From assembly GCA_035048485.1 (NCBI GenBank), contig CM068580.1:56334475-56398474 (forward strand): a stretch of 64,000 bases of DNA. Direction: 5' to 3'. The position numbers and the translations under genes were made by a program. The notes beneath the pieces are model-generated. The model was not told the DNA's origin. It did not search any database and was given only the letters and a program-made list of their open reading frames with translations. Positions 37,737-50,465 of this stretch are shown here, one piece after another (position 1 is the first letter of the stretch; the number at the start of each line of letters is the position of its first letter). Source of the DNA: Pteria penguin. Lineage: Eukaryota; Mollusca; Bivalvia; Pterioida; Pteriidae.

Positions 37737-39600
37737 AACACTGGCATACAAGATATTTCAGCATTGCACAAGAGAAATGTAATGAAGGGTTTATAGCTAC
37801 ATGTACCGGTACCATATACATTAGAAGATGGTTGTTATTACATATATAACTCAAAACAAACTCAATGAAAAAATGATAATACCCAGTCAACTCCCACCCT
37901 TCTTTTTGGCCCTAATTTTTCTGCCTCACATGTAAAAATGAATCATTACCAATCTGTTGAACTTGTAACCTTTTCCACATAGCATTCCACTTGAATAGGT
38001 AAACATATTACTTGACATTCATAGGCATAGCGACCAGGAAAGTCAGCCCCCTTTTTAAATTAATGTTCAACTGAAAAATATCCCCACAAATGTGAAAATA
38101 ATATTTTCATATGAGAGTAAATCATGATTATCAAAAGATTATCTTTAAAACTGGTATAGCAACACATTCTTAAATAGCTTTCAGCCTTTCCAATAGTAAA
38201 TTTTTATAATTGAATAAGTATTTCATTAAATGGTGGTATCTAGACCTCACTTTATTTATTGATTTATTATTCATTTATTTATACTTGCCATATTCTTCCT
38301 TAGATTTTAGTATGTTTCCCCCTCATCCGCCCCCCCCCCCCCCTCCTCCCCCCCCCCCCTTACGAAACAAACACACACACAAACTTTTGATTTTCACCCT
38401 TTGCCACTACATCTTGTTGATTTATCGCTAGATCTATGTAACTCACATGGTTATATATAGTCTATATATTATTTTGGTTTAAAACTTAAAAAAAAAATAA
38501 AAGTTTATGCATACACATGTACATGAATCGTGATAGCCTTGTGCTGTAGAAAGTCAAAGGGAAGGATTAATCATTAATTTAATGTCTTTGTAACCCGCTT
38601 CCTCAAACTGGGGAATTTGAGGTAGGGCACATTACTGTATCTACAGGCCTACATGGGTTTGCATAGCACTGGCTGAACTCGGGCCAGTCTCAGTCTGTTC
38701 ATTCGAATCACTGTATTCGATTCAAAGAATCTGACCGATAACTGACACTGCTCATCCAAAACAAATTTTAAAAATAGCATATTATCTTTATTCACGCACT
38801 TTTAATAAGTTTGCTCAAATTACATTACTTTAACTTACTTGTTACCTGCATGTAAACAGAAGTCAGATGCGCACCTGTATTTGTAAAGTTTCTTTACAAA
38901 GCGACATCTGTAAACACGGGAGGTAATTGTATAAGGTTACCGATATAGTAAAAGAGTTATCTTTCTTTGTATGACATTCTTATCTTGTTTATAAAGTCCT
39001 TGCCCCAACCAAGGATCATTCCTTGGTTGGGACTACGTAAAATATCATAATTTCTTACGTGATAATCCATACATGTAAATAAACAAGGATATTCATAGAA
39101 CTAAATATAACCCACCATAATGTCTATTTTTTAATCTCAAAAATTGTATTCCAACAGAGACTCTGATTCCAACAATTGATTTTGTCAGAGACATATTTGT
39201 ATCAAACAGACCCCTTCGCGTTTACTGCTGAAGTGACGTTTTGTGTGCAGAAAGTACTGTAATATTTCCAGTAAAAGAAAATTGACGTCATAATAGAATA
39301 TTGATTGGTTTTTACGTCATTTTGTCGGAAACAGTGAAGATTTTGCCATCCAAAACGTCAGGGCCACAATAACGAAGGTGGACGGAATACATATGCATTT
39401 ATTTCCATAAGCCAATAACAAACGTGTAAAAATAATGCATTGATTAGCATTCTACTTTATGGAAGTCATTACCCAAAAATGTGAAAAATAGCAAAGTATG
39501 AAAAGACGTTGGAAGCAAATAAGGATGGAATCCAAAACAACACTTCTTTAAGATCACTTAGATCTACATGTATTCAATTTATCAATTAATGCACCCAGTC
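37737..39600. other. Spacer with homopolymer and a short hairpin
   Basis: A C-rich tract lies at about 38322-38360. An 11-bp inverted repeat ccaaccaagga / tccttggttgg lies at about 39005-39031. No exon recognised. Confidence 0.45.
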
Positions 39601-39625
39601 TGAAAAGTTTACTTGTACGTCGCAT

Positions 39626-39820
39626 GGGCAGATCTAGAAAGTTTTTAAGGTGGGGGTATTGCAGTCTCCCATGACAAATGTTTTGCACTATCGTCTGGAT
39701 AGGAGCGGGGGGGGGGGGGAGGTTGCAGCCCTAAAAATTGTCGAAAATGACCTTTTTTGGTTAAATTTTCCGACCAAAGGGAGGTTGCAACCCCCTCTTA
39801 ATCCGCCAATGCGTTGCCCG
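39626..39820 (+). repeat. Repeat shared with 644-815
   Basis: Same order of strings (gcagatctagaaa, gcagtctcccat, atgttttgcactat, gcagccctaaaaattg, gtcgaaaatgacc), ending ccctcttaatccgcca. Internal G-run at 39709-39720. The start 'gcagatct' and end 'aatccgcc' are inverted, like the 'gtggcggat' elements. Confidence 0.7.
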
Positions 39821-39984
39821 GCCCGGAACCTAGTTTTTGCTATATGTATATTGCTATATGCTTTCATATATGTCATATCCATCATGCTTAATTTCAATGC
39901 TTTGTTTCATATCCTTACATAGTGGCGAGTAAAAAGCTGAGTAAAAAGTGCATGGAGTGGGATGCATATTTCAGAATATTGAAC

Positions 39985-40035
39985 CCCCCCCCCAAAAAAA
40001 ACAAACAAACAAACAAACAAACAACCAAAACCAAA
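39985..40035. repeat. C-run, A-run and (CAAA)n
   Basis: Low-complexity tract of C, then A, then caaa repeats. Confidence 0.85.
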
Positions 40036-40189
40036 CAAACAAATTAACACTGAAAAAAAACATCACCACAAATTAACAAAACGACGATCATGAACACGAT
40101 TTCATGTATACTATTATAATAGGTAAATTCAGTTATGTCAAAAAGTGGGGGCACAAATCCACCCGTGCTTCCCCCTTTGAAAAAGGGGG

Positions 40190-41062
40190 GGGGGGATGTG
40201 TCTTGCCTGCCCCCCTTCTATGCCCTTATTACATTTATTACTGACTACAGCATTGCTGGTTAGAGGAATGACATAAGTCGGAGGGGTAGGGAAGGGGGAG
40301 CATGCGTCTCCCCTGCCCCCTTCTCCTATGCCCTTATTATAGTTATAAATATTGACTATGGCTTTCGTGATTAGAGGAATGACACAAGTCGGGGGGGGGG
40401 GGGGGGCATGTGTCTCCCCTGCCCCCTTCTCCTATGCAATTATTACAGTTATAATTGACTACGGCATTGGTGGTTAGAGGAATGACATAAGTCGGAGGGG
40501 GCGTGTGTCTCCCCTGCCCCCTTCTCCTATGCCCTTATTACAGCTATTATTGACTACGGCTTTGGTGATTAGAGAAATGACATACGTCGGGGAGAGGGGG
40601 GATGTGTCTCCCCTGCCCCCTTCCCCTATGCCCTTATTACAGTTATAACTTACTATGGCATGGGTGATTAGAAGAATGACATATGTCGGAAAGGGGGGGG
40701 GGGGGGCATGTTTCTCCCCTGCCCCGTCTCATATGCCCTTATTACAGCTATAACTGACTACGGCATGATCGAGAGGTCCCGGGTTCGACTCAAGCCTTTC
40801 GGATGAGACAGTAAAAACCGAGGTCCCGCGTAACGGTAAGCGTTGCACGTAAAAGATCCCCCACTGCTTTGGGCGGGCCCGTTGCAAAGGTCTAAATTTC
40901 TATGCAATGCATCAGGCGGATGCCGTCACCATATACGTGAAATAATCGTGGAGTGACGTAAAATAATAATCAATCAATCATAAGTCCGGGGGGGGGGGGG
41001 GGTATGTGTCTCCCCTGCTCCTTCTCCTATGCCCTTATTACAGTTATTACTGACTACGGCAT
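40190..41062. repeat. G-rich ~100-bp tandem array, seven units, split by a SINE
   Basis: 'cccttatta'-type strings at 40223, 40331, 40437, 40532, 40631, 40736 and 41032 mark units of about 95-108 bp. Each has cccctgcccccttctcctat, a 'gactacggcattggtg' stretch and a variable G-run. Length variation comes mainly from the G-run. Confidence 0.92.
40766..40979 (+). mobile_element. tRNA-derived SINE, family 1, 5'-truncated, inside the G-rich array
   Basis: Begins within the tRNA-like head just before the B box (cccgggttcgactc). The A box is missing. Body is intact and the tail ends aatcaatcaatca. The array resumes on the right at 'taagtccgggg', so part of one unit seems to be lost at the junction. 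Confidence 0.88.
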
Positions 41063-42239
41063 TGGTGGTTAGAGGAATGACATCAACTCGAGGTCATGAC
41101 ATATCTCTTAATCTTGGGCAACAACCATGCAACACTGTAGTTTGATAAAAAGGGAAAATAACGTTATTGGTTATCATTGCAGTGCCTTTATAGTCCAATG
41201 TGGCATTGCTCTTGAAGAAATTACTTTTGTCCATGGTAAACTATGAATGACAATTATGTGAAGACAATGACACATCCGTGTGCAACAGAGAACAATCTTA
41301 ATGTATTCAAAAATGGACAACTATCCTGTGTATGTTGGTGTTCCTTTAAAATGGAATACAGAATTATAACTCGTACATCTTTTTATCTATATTTTACTAC
41401 AGTAAGTTATGGCACACTTCCTAAGCTGTAGGAACATTCCTTCCAAGTATGAATTTAAAATAATGAGGTAAGACATTCACTGTCACCTTAGTCCACACTG
41501 TACTAACCCCTTTTTGGAAGTTATGACACACCTCAATAGTATGAGGAACATTTGCACTAAGTATGAAATGGTTTCAATGAATCATATAGAAAAATCAGAT
41601 GGACAAGATGTTACAGGCAATTATATGATGAGACATTACCATACTTAGATATGTCCTGTCAAATACAGGCCTGTAACACAACGAAGAACATGATCATTAA
41701 ACTAGAATCAAGCCATACCATGTATTGTAGGTGTTTTTGAAGAAAGTGAATACCATTAAGTCAAATAATTAGAAGTTACGATTTTATGCAACCCTTCAGT
41801 AAAACTGTACATTCTGAGAAACTACCTGCAACTTTATGATTGGATATATTAAAGCTTTCTTTTTTAGCAGTTTAATGCCTCATTTACTATTGGAATATAT
41901 TCATTCACAGAATGTACTCTTTTTAAAGTAAGCTTCAGTGGATTTATTGGTGACAAGTATATTTATATATGTACCCTACATGTTCTGACATACATCAGGA
42001 TTCCAGCAGGTCGCATTCCTATCATGACTCGTTTCATTTACTTATCTATCCAAGCTTGCACCATGATGTTGAAAGAACAAGTACAAATTATAATGTCTAT
42101 AACACTCGCACAATGTCACAAAAAGAAAGAATTTTACAGAAGAGAGGCCAATGGAAAACATAGCAAATCTTCAATACATCAAGTCAAATGTTGTTGTATG
42201 GTAGGAATTGCATCATGGAGCAGAGAAAGTCTGGAATAA
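41063..42239. other. Spacer, nothing recognised
   Basis: No exon or repeat family recognised. Confidence 0.4.
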
Positions 42240-42241
42240 GT

Positions 42242-42299
42242 CACTGCTATTTATAGATATATATGAGTCACAGTCACTGCTATTTATAGATATATATAA
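42242..42299. repeat. Short direct duplication, about 34-bp period
   Basis: 'cactgctatttatagatata' occurs twice in a row, near 42242 and 42276. Confidence 0.85.
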
Positions 42300-42599
42300 T
42301 GACCAAGTCTTCAACATTGTATCATAGCACTTTCGTCTGTTAAACACCTTCCTTACTTCATGGTCTACAAGGATGAGGTGATCAAACTGAAAGTGCCTGA
42401 AAAAGAATCGAATTAGGGATGACTCAACCAATTCAAGTTCCACTATATTCTGCCGCTCTCCATTATTATACATCCCTTTCAAGGGAAGCTACAACAGAGC
42501 ATTTGTGTTATAAAATCAGTAACTCCTTATCTTTTCTAAATTCTTTTAATGTGTGACAATAACTTTGCATATTCCATAAAATCAACAATAGATTGATAA

Positions 42600-42665
42600 C
42601 ACACACACACACACACAAACATCACACAATAATGTGTAGACATCTTGTCCACACACACACACATT
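42600..42665. repeat. (AC)n microsatellite
   Basis: Two short runs of acacac separated by unique sequence. Confidence 0.85.
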
Positions 42666-43123
42666 TAATTAACACTCTAAGTGAATCACCATGCAATATG
42701 TGTGACAACATTCGATAACACTGATGCTATACTTCAGCTATCAATTTTGTGTACTTATTTATGAAAATCAAATTGCACAAAAGTTATTTAAATGCCAATA
42801 ATGATGGATGTCAATAAGTGTTTTTATATATTCTATATTCATTCCAAAATAACTCTCTATTCTGTCTTTTCGTTATACAGAGTCACTTCCCTTTTGGGAC
42901 GGTATCTGACATAAAACAATTATGACATCATCAAATTCTATGGAAACTAATCTAAAACTCAGGGAAATGATAGTCAACAAATGACGTTTTATCCATTCTA
43001 CTATACCATATTGACAATTTACACATCATAAATGTAGATAAATTACATTTTCAAACATATCTAAAAGGATGCGCTTTAAATTGAAACATATTTTCACATT
43101 CTATATTTCTTATATATATCTTA

Positions 43124-43260
<137 letters not shown>

Positions 43261-45130
43261 CAGAATTCATACACCTGTACCATGAAATGTGGGTGTAAAA
43301 TTGACATACATGTGATAGTGACTATTACACACATTTCTATCTCACCAAATAATTGTGAAAAAAAAGTGTTCTGCATCTCCTGGCAGACAAATTGTCCCAA
43401 CATTCTATCGGTTAAAATCTAACAACCTAAAACATTGACTTATTATTTGTTGTCTTTATAGAAAATTCCTGGGATGGGTACTTATTTATGGAGGGTAGTG
43501 TATATATATTTAGCCCCACAATTCATCCGTAGTAATTCCACAATAGTGTTACTAAAGATCAGATCCTCTCTTAAAGACAATACGAGACAATGATGTATAA
43601 GATGTTAAATATTATGCTTTAAACAAGACATCTCTTTGGTCTAGTCTTTAGATGACACAAGTTATAAATGGTGAATAAATACATGTATAGCAAACATATA
43701 ACAGTATTAAACTAGGTGTCAGTCTCAAATACAATTTTCTACACATACTGGATTACTCTCTTTAAATTTTTCGGTGCTGCTGACATTTTAATGTGCTACG
43801 AAAGATAATTAAAACATGTGTGAGCAGCTTAAAAGTGTACTTAACTAGATTAGCTTTGGTCATCTATACATGGTAACCTGTGATGAAAATACCCAGAGGA
43901 GAAATACACTAACAACACCACTGGACATTAGAGAGGGGAAAAATGATAACTTTTTTTACCCCTTGGGGTTTAAAATAAAAGACCAAAACAAAAAGTACAC
44001 ATGTAATGCTAGACCAGGTACTACATAGACACTCTATTGAGATAGTGACAGGTAAGATCTGAGAGGAAATGCAATATCCAACTTTTTTGCTGAATAGCAT
44101 GAAAGAATAAAAAAAGATTAATTGCTCTTAGCCAGTAAAGTTTACACGAAATTACAACGTACATACCAAAAGCAAACTCTAACAGATTTACTCTGATTGA
44201 CATAACAAATTAAGATAATACCTGTACACTTCGGTAATTATTTGAATTTCAAGAAGAATAAAGAAGACTGTCTGACATGGGACTGCTTCAATATGAGGCA
44301 TTTTACTACCTACATATCAAAAAATTATTTCATTTGAAAAGAAGTTCTTTGGTATATACAATTTTAATACATGTATCTATATTCATATTGTAATCAAGGG
44401 CTTTACATATCTACATGCATTAAAGCAAAACTTACTTACTTTGTAGCAAGACAAATTCAAGTACATGTCGATGAATGTTATTTGTTCCAAGGAAAATAAT
44501 GAATAAAAGGGAACTATAAAAAGAATAAAACGGAAAGTAAAAATGTTTTGGAATGACATTAAGTATCTTCGATAAGATGGAGCATGGATATATATGGTTT
44601 ATCTTCCCTCATATCATCATCGGCATGTGTTGCGATACACTATTTACAAATTTCATTTCTTTACAGAAAATTCTAAGAGGTACAAAAAATGCAGTAAAGA
44701 CGTGATGTTAAAAATTTGTTATGTCTGCTTAAACAAAAGAATTTAAGGTTAGAAAAACAGAAGAAAAACTGTGATTTTTTTCTCATAGAGTAAGAGACCT
44801 AATTCATGTTTTGATTTTGTAATGATTGAAGTTCTGTGCTTGAAATGTCAATATTTGTCACATTTCTTTGAAGATTATATTTCAAAAGTTCAAAGAGTAA
44901 ACAAATACATGGAAATAGTCTATTCAACACATTTTGTTTGGTTTTTTAGAAAAATGTGAAAATAAAAACGAAGACAACAGAAGACAATCAATGCCCTGAT
45001 CATAATACAGAAATTATTGAAGTATCTAATACACATTAATATTTAGTTTACGTTGAATAACTAAGATAATAAATATTTGAAGTTTTAACAAATACAAATT
45101 AAAAGTAAGGATAATCAGAACCTAATTTAA

Positions 45131-45472
45131 AACAAGAGGCCCAAATGGGCCTATATCGCTCACCTGAGCACAAATTGCTTATTTAAAATAAAATGACAGC
45201 TCATTTCAGTAGAAAATTTTGCTTTCTTTCTACAAGACTTTCTATAAGGTTTGGTGATATTTTGTGCAGTCATCCAAAATGTGTCAACAAATCAGAGCCA
45301 ATGGCAGCCATCTTGGATTACAGATCGGCACGAAAAACACAAACTTTGTAGAGGACCTTGAGTACTTACTTCCTATGACGTTTGGTGAAATTCTGTGCAG
45401 CGGTTCTTGAGAAGAAGTCGAAAATGTAGAAAAGCTAACGACAGACGATAGACGGTGATTGATCACAATAGT

Positions 45473-45502
<30 letters not shown>
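45131..45502 (+). mobile_element. Hairpin-ended non-autonomous element, family A, short form (372 bp)
   Basis: Left end aacaagaggcccaaatgggc forms a ggccc-aaat-gggcc hairpin, followed by gctcacctgag. Right end: gacagacgatagacggtgat, then a ttgagcc-ttc-ggctcag hairpin, ctcaggtgagc and ctaa. The inverted pair gctcacctgag / ctcaggtgagc lies inside the ends. A 3' hairpin followed by CTAA resembles Helitron ends (CTRR), but a 5' TC is not evident, so class is uncertain. Same ends as the 2.57-kb element at 53181. Confidence 0.75.
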
Positions 45503-45506
<4 letters not shown>

Positions 45507-46324
45507 AAAAAATAAGTAAAACAATTTTGTTCTACAGAAATGAATATAAAATATTTTAAAACCATGATTGTCTTCATTTCCCCAAATATTACTCATTTAT
45601 GATTTCAGGTTAATGTTTTTTTCCACATTGTAAACACATGCAGGTTATGTTTACAACTAAGATTCAAGTTTCTTCAATAGCCAGAAAAAGTGCAGACAAA
45701 GTCACACTCACTCATGATTTACTCCATGCTTGAAGAGAGTACTCCATCCCCCTCCCTTTTTCAAAACCCTTCCGCAAATATAACAATGCCGGTAAGTGTT
45801 GTCAAGAAACGCAAGAAAATTCAGCAATTTCCCAATAAAAAAAATTTAACGAGCTACTTCTCAGAGGGTGGAATAAAATTATGGACAGACTGAGACATAT
45901 GAGGACACACAATAAATTAACAAACATAATCATTCTGATTGGAAAAACAAAACACATTTAACAATTATGCTATATTGGAATTATGGGAAGCAAAATTAAA
46001 AACAAGAAAGTATGTATTTGGCAAGTAAACACATATCACATTTCAAAGGTATTAAATAAGTTGGCATAATAATTCTTTCTTATTTAACATATTTTTTTTT
46101 CAAATATCTGTTATACACGTACATGAATATTTTGCAAAAGATTTGCTACATAGTGATTTTTCAAATGATAAATTACTATGTGGACTACCATTAGAAGTGA
46201 AGTTTCTCGTAATATTCTATCTACTTATCTTACTCATTGAAATAAAGACAGATTATACAACAGCTCCAAAGAAAATTTATACATGTATAGATACAATGTA
46301 TCTGAAAGGTTAGACATATCTTTA

Positions 46325-46385
46325 CAACTCCCCCCCCCCCCCCCAAAAAAAAACCAACAAACATACACAAAAAAAACCCCAAAAA
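46325..46385. repeat. C-run, A-run low-complexity tract
   Basis: C homopolymer at about 46328-46344 followed by A-rich sequence. Confidence 0.85.
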
Positions 46386-46696
46386 CTCCACAAAAATAAA
46401 TTTAAAAGTATAAGAAAGCAGTATTGTGAACAGAATATATTAGTAATCAAAACAATTATAGATGTTAACCAAACTAATGTAACAATAACAAAACCATAAA
46501 TATGTTAATACAAAGGAACCACTTCTGGAAATTAATCGATATTGAATGACTTTTATCAAAATTGAGAGCCTGGAGAGTGAAATGATAAAATGCGGCCTCT
46601 CTTCATTGTAAAATCTGGGTTCAGTCTCTGACATGGGCAAGTGGAAAAGTCAACGTACCAGCAGAAAGTTGTTTTTTTCACGGAAACATATATTCT

Positions 46697-46832
46697 TGGT
46701 TGGTTGGTTGATTGGTGTTTTACGTTGCTTTCAACAATATTTCAGTTATATCGCGACATGGAAGCAGAAGGTTACCAACCACTTAAACATAGTGGTGCAA
46801 CCCGGGAATCGAACCTGGATCGTCTGCGCCGC
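46697..46832 (-). mobile_element. tRNA-derived SINE, family 2, 12-bp target duplication, 5'-truncated
   Basis: Flanked by aacatatattct at 46685-46696 and 46833-46844. Tail caaccaaccaac, body with tatcgcgacatgg, B box gaatcgaacctgg on plus. The A-box half of the head is missing. Confidence 0.9.
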
Positions 46833-47853
46833 AACATATATTCTCTAAGTCCACTGAGTGCAATTAAGTTTCAAAACTAAATGTGTGGCATCAAACAATA
46901 AAAGAAAAATATTTCGATGCAGAAATATTAGATGAGCAAATTCAAATTTTGATGTGTTATTCAAATCCTCACACTGTGAGTACCAGGTATTCATAATAAG
47001 CCCAAAAATATTATTGACAAGATTACAATGATTACAATAGTGACACAGAGCATTGTTTCTCTACTTTTGCTTTAAAAATGAATTAATGATCATGGACTTT
47101 TCTTGATCAAATTCAGTAATGAAAAACATCATTAAAGCATCGTTGAAAAACATCATGAAAGTGAAAGCAAACACTTTTGATCTGTAAATCTTGGGAAAGG
47201 GGTATGAAAAAAGTAAATTTTAACATAAATACAAGTTTAAACCATACAAATAAAAGTATGCAAAACAAAAAATTTGAATAAATTTTGTAAAAATTTCTAT
47301 GAAAATAATTTTGGTGTTAGTATTTTTGGAGGCGAGACCTTCGAAAATAATATACAAAGATTTTCCAAAGATCTGCCAACATAAAGCTATAAAATAAAAC
47401 ATGTAAAACATAAATCAAAATTTATAGCTTCTCTGCTCTTCAACCATTCCATCAAAAAAGCCAGTTCCAATCATTGATGTGTATTTCAAAATAAATATCA
47501 TTACAAACTTTTTCTGATCAAAAACAATCAAAGATTATTTCATTATATCTCAACCGTTTAAAAATTATTGTTTCCAAAAAAGAAAGAGCTTTTCACTTTG
47601 AAATGTAAACAGTTAACCAAACCGTAAAATCATAAGAAGCAAGAAAATATGCATTAAAAAAATCTGGAACAGCCAGCCCTAATCAAAACGGAAACGATTA
47701 CTATTTGTCATAGAATTTTTCTTTTATGTTGTTGAATGCTATATCACTTTAGGCAAATACTAAACTGCTGGACCCTGTGTTTTCTACCTGAATTTAGGTT
47801 TTTATCATAATTCAATCAGATCAAAACAGACCCAATCTTGGAATAAAATAACA

Positions 47854-48852
47854 TCACTTTGATTTTACTTCCTCTGTAATTTTCTCCTTCACAACAGTGT
47901 AAAACATGTATACTATCAATGCATTTCCAAAAATAACAATCAATACAGCTCCTATTGATTCCATAAAAGTAGGCATTTCTAGACTTGGAAAGAGTGGCTG
48001 AAGTCTCATAATATCTAAATAAATACCGTCCAGCTGTTTTTGTGTAACAATAACAATACATATATGAAAAAGCTGATGACTGTGCCCAAGGAAATCAAAT
48101 TTTCCGGGGAAAAATCTTTGTGGAATATCAGATCCAAAGAAGAATCCTGCCATGGCGAACCAAAACATCTGCATGAGATGGTCCTGCAAGCTTTCGTCCC
48201 ACTTTCCATGCTCTAAGCTGAGGATTATACGATGCAGTATGGGTATGGAAAGCCAAGTGTAGATAGCGACCACAGATCCTATCTGCCACAATTTCCTCTG
48301 AGGAGGGTAAGGTTTTTTATACATCACCTTGGACACGCTGCAGCAAGTACAAACTAGAAGTCCTAAAATGACGCCAACTGGGATAGCATAATGTCGTATC
48401 CAGGAGTTAAGGAGAGACTGATCGATACAGTAGGTGTAGTGAAGAAGAACGCTACCAGAACCATAAAGACCGATTCCTGCATAATCTGTCATGAAACCAG
48501 TATAATGGATCAATTCCGATTTATTCTGGATGCAGTGGGCAAAGGTGCTGCACAGAAACATGACGGCCATTGTTAACAGACCTGCTGTTAATGGCCACAT
48601 GTTACTGTCGGCTATGAGGGAAAATTCCTGTGAAAGGGAGTACACTCTGGATAGAGTTAGAAAGAACCCTATAAGGTGTGTCCACACGTTCAGACATTCG
48701 TTATGTTTCTGAAATACACTGTAGAAATAATAACTCCACGGTTGATGAGGAGTACGGAATCCAGTCTCCACATGAGGTTCGTGAAATAAAAGTGGTACCT
48801 CGTGGCGAGTAGCGGTTGGTTTTAAATTGGAGGCTATGCGTCTGAGTACCAT
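47854..48852 (-). CDS. Membrane progestin receptor-like PAQR protein (PAQR5/7/8 group), intronless CDS
   Basis: Seen: 332 codons and stop, one exon. PAQR signature elements in order: GFRTPHQPWSYYF (31-43), NECLNVWTHLIGF (51-63), SxFAH with H106, TDYAGIG with D123, and GHSHQLFH (256-263) giving an H259-xxx-H263 pair. Seven hydrophobic segments follow the family pattern. Known: PAQR proteins have S/H/D and HxxxH residues that bind zinc in adiponectin-receptor-type members; the PAQR5/7/8 group responds to progestins at the cell surface. Human members are 330-354 residues, matching. The start chosen is the first ATG after a splice acceptor (AG at 48870-48871); the frame stays open to 48900 but that part lies in the intron. 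The context around the ATG (ctccaccATGg) is good. Which vertebrate paralogue is nearest cannot be told here. Confidence 0.92.
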   Translation of the reverse strand: MVLRRIASNLKPTATRHEVPLLFHEPHVETGFRTPHQPWSYYFYSVFQKHNECLNVWTHLIGFFLTLSRVYSLSQEFSLIADSNMWPLTAGLLTMAVMFLCSTFAHCIQNKSELIHYTGFMTDYAGIGLYGSGSVLLHYTYCIDQSLLNSWIRHYAIPVGVILGLLVCTCCSVSKVMYKKPYPPQRKLWQIGSVVAIYTWLSIPILHRIILSLEHGKWDESLQDHLMQMFWFAMAGFFFGSDIPQRFFPGKFDFLGHSHQLFHICIVIVTQKQLDGIYLDIMRLQPLFPSLEMPTFMESIGAVLIVIFGNALIVYMFYTVVKEKITEEVKSK

Positions 48853-48869
48853 GGTGGAGAGGTAATGAT
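48853..48869 (-). other. 5' UTR piece of the PAQR gene with splice acceptor
   Basis: On the minus strand a T-rich tract ends in ttacttacAG at 48870-48871, leaving 17 nt before the ATG. This implies a non-coding first exon upstream (higher coordinates), as is usual for intronless-CDS PAQR genes. It was not found. Confidence 0.65.
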
Positions 48870-49029
48870 CTGTAAGTAAATAAAAAAACAAATTTGTCAT
48901 AAACTGATAATGTATATATAATATTGAACAGAGTCTAAAGAGATATGTGAAATGTACAGTATTTCAGGAAAATTGACAAATTTGGAATACTGGCATAGTG
49001 CAGTTAGTGACTTTCTTGGCTCAGAGCCA

Positions 49030-49205
49030 AGAAGGCTCAGAAGAAAGAAATCAGGGCCCCATCTCAATGTAGACCTTGGCATGAAAAAGATCCCTTATAA
49101 TTTTGTGAGGATCTGTTGGATAGGTCGAATTTCCATGGAATGCTTCAGGCAGATGCTGTCACCTTATTAGTGAAATAATTTTGATGAGACATTAAACAAA
49201 AAACA
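49030..49205 (+). mobile_element. Degenerate SINE, family 1, plus strand
   Basis: Strings ggcatgaaaaagatccctta, ggaatgcttcaggcagatgc and tgtcacc mark the body; the tail is aaacaaaaaacaaacaaa. It lies upstream of the PAQR coding exon, in its presumed 5' UTR intron. Confidence 0.6.
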
Positions 49206-50224
49206 AACAAAATGGCAGTAACAGAAATTTTAAACTCTGTTGTTTCCTGTGTGTACCCATCATTTTTTCTTTATAATGTAAATGTCATAAAATAATACAC
49301 ACTTTTTCATTTTAACTCAATATAAAGTCTTCTAAGAGCCACAAATTCAGCATGATATCCCAGGTGTCATATTGTGAATTCCCCTACCTACTTTGGAAGG
49401 GGAAGTATAACAATGTCCATATTCTGATTATATCAAGCATAAAACTCCGCACTTCAATCTGTTATACACCATATCATATACACCAAAGTAATTATGTATC
49501 ATTTGTTTCCATAAGTATGAAATAAAACGAAATTATGTTTGTGAATTGACTAGACCACAGCAGTGGTAAATAGACCATTTATAATAATTGTTATCACAGT
49601 CTTCCCGAAAAACCAGTTGTCCGAAAACCCAGGCCAATGAAATGTTTGCAGGACCACTGAAAATTTCTAAAATATTGATTACATTATAAAGCAAGGACCC
49701 CAAATCTTGGGAAGCGGACCACTGGTCTGAAAAGTTTTTCAAGAAGACTGCTAACATGGATTTAGAAAGGAGGATTTCATTAGTAATGTATATGTACAAG
49801 AAAGCAAGAGGTCAGAATTAGCAAATATTATTTATAGACATTTTGGCAAGCTGAAGGTTTGGTTTAAGTTTCTGTACTCTTCATCATAGTATATTTATTT
49901 TGTATGTTCTTTCAAAGTAGTTACTCCAAAATGTCAAGACATTCAAATAAACTTTATCATTCAGACTCATTTGACAATTCATTTCCTTTCAAAGATATTA
50001 TAGTGACTCCCCAGAATATGATGTTGTTATCAACATCTCTGACATAAACATCAACTTTACATAGCAAGAAAGATAAAACTTGTTATCCACAATGTATCTG
50101 AGCTAAATATGCCAAGAGGAAGATGAAAAAATTTTTTAAGATCTTTACCTCTTAGTGATTACCAAAGTTTAAGTTCTTATGTCATTTATTTAGTGTTTCA
50201 CTCTATTTTCCAACAATTCATTTG
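49206..50224. other. Spacer or PAQR 5' UTR intron, nothing recognised
   Basis: No exon or repeat family recognised. Confidence 0.35.
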
Positions 50225-50465
50225 TTTACTTGTTTTTTTAAGTCCACCAAGTTCATTTCACTTCTATGGTGACTGGATCTGTCTGATATTTGACCTATGT
50301 AATGGAGGCACATGAAGCAGTGAGGGATTTTTCAAGTTCTATATCTACTTTGATACTAAGCCCTGGCTTTTGTTGTCTAATCCATAAGACAGGGCACCAA
50401 CAAGATGCACACTGAACTTGAGCCTATAACCTCTCATACTGAAACAAAGAACACTGCCCACCTAC
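50225..50465 (-). mobile_element. Degenerate SINE, family 1
   Basis: Strings ggtgactggatctgtctgat, gcagtgagggattttt and aagacagggcacc, with a decayed head (cttgagcctataacctctca). Confidence 0.6.

Noticed and set aside
38210..38431. Proline-rich open frame
   Set aside because: The proline run is the translation of a C homopolymer; same for frames at 54548 and 56375-56852.
48853..48900. Longer PAQR start (16 extra residues, MTNLFFYLL...)
   Set aside because: This stretch contains a T-rich tract ending in a splice acceptor (AG at 48870-48871); the extra codons are intron. The downstream ATG has the better context and gives a family-typical length.
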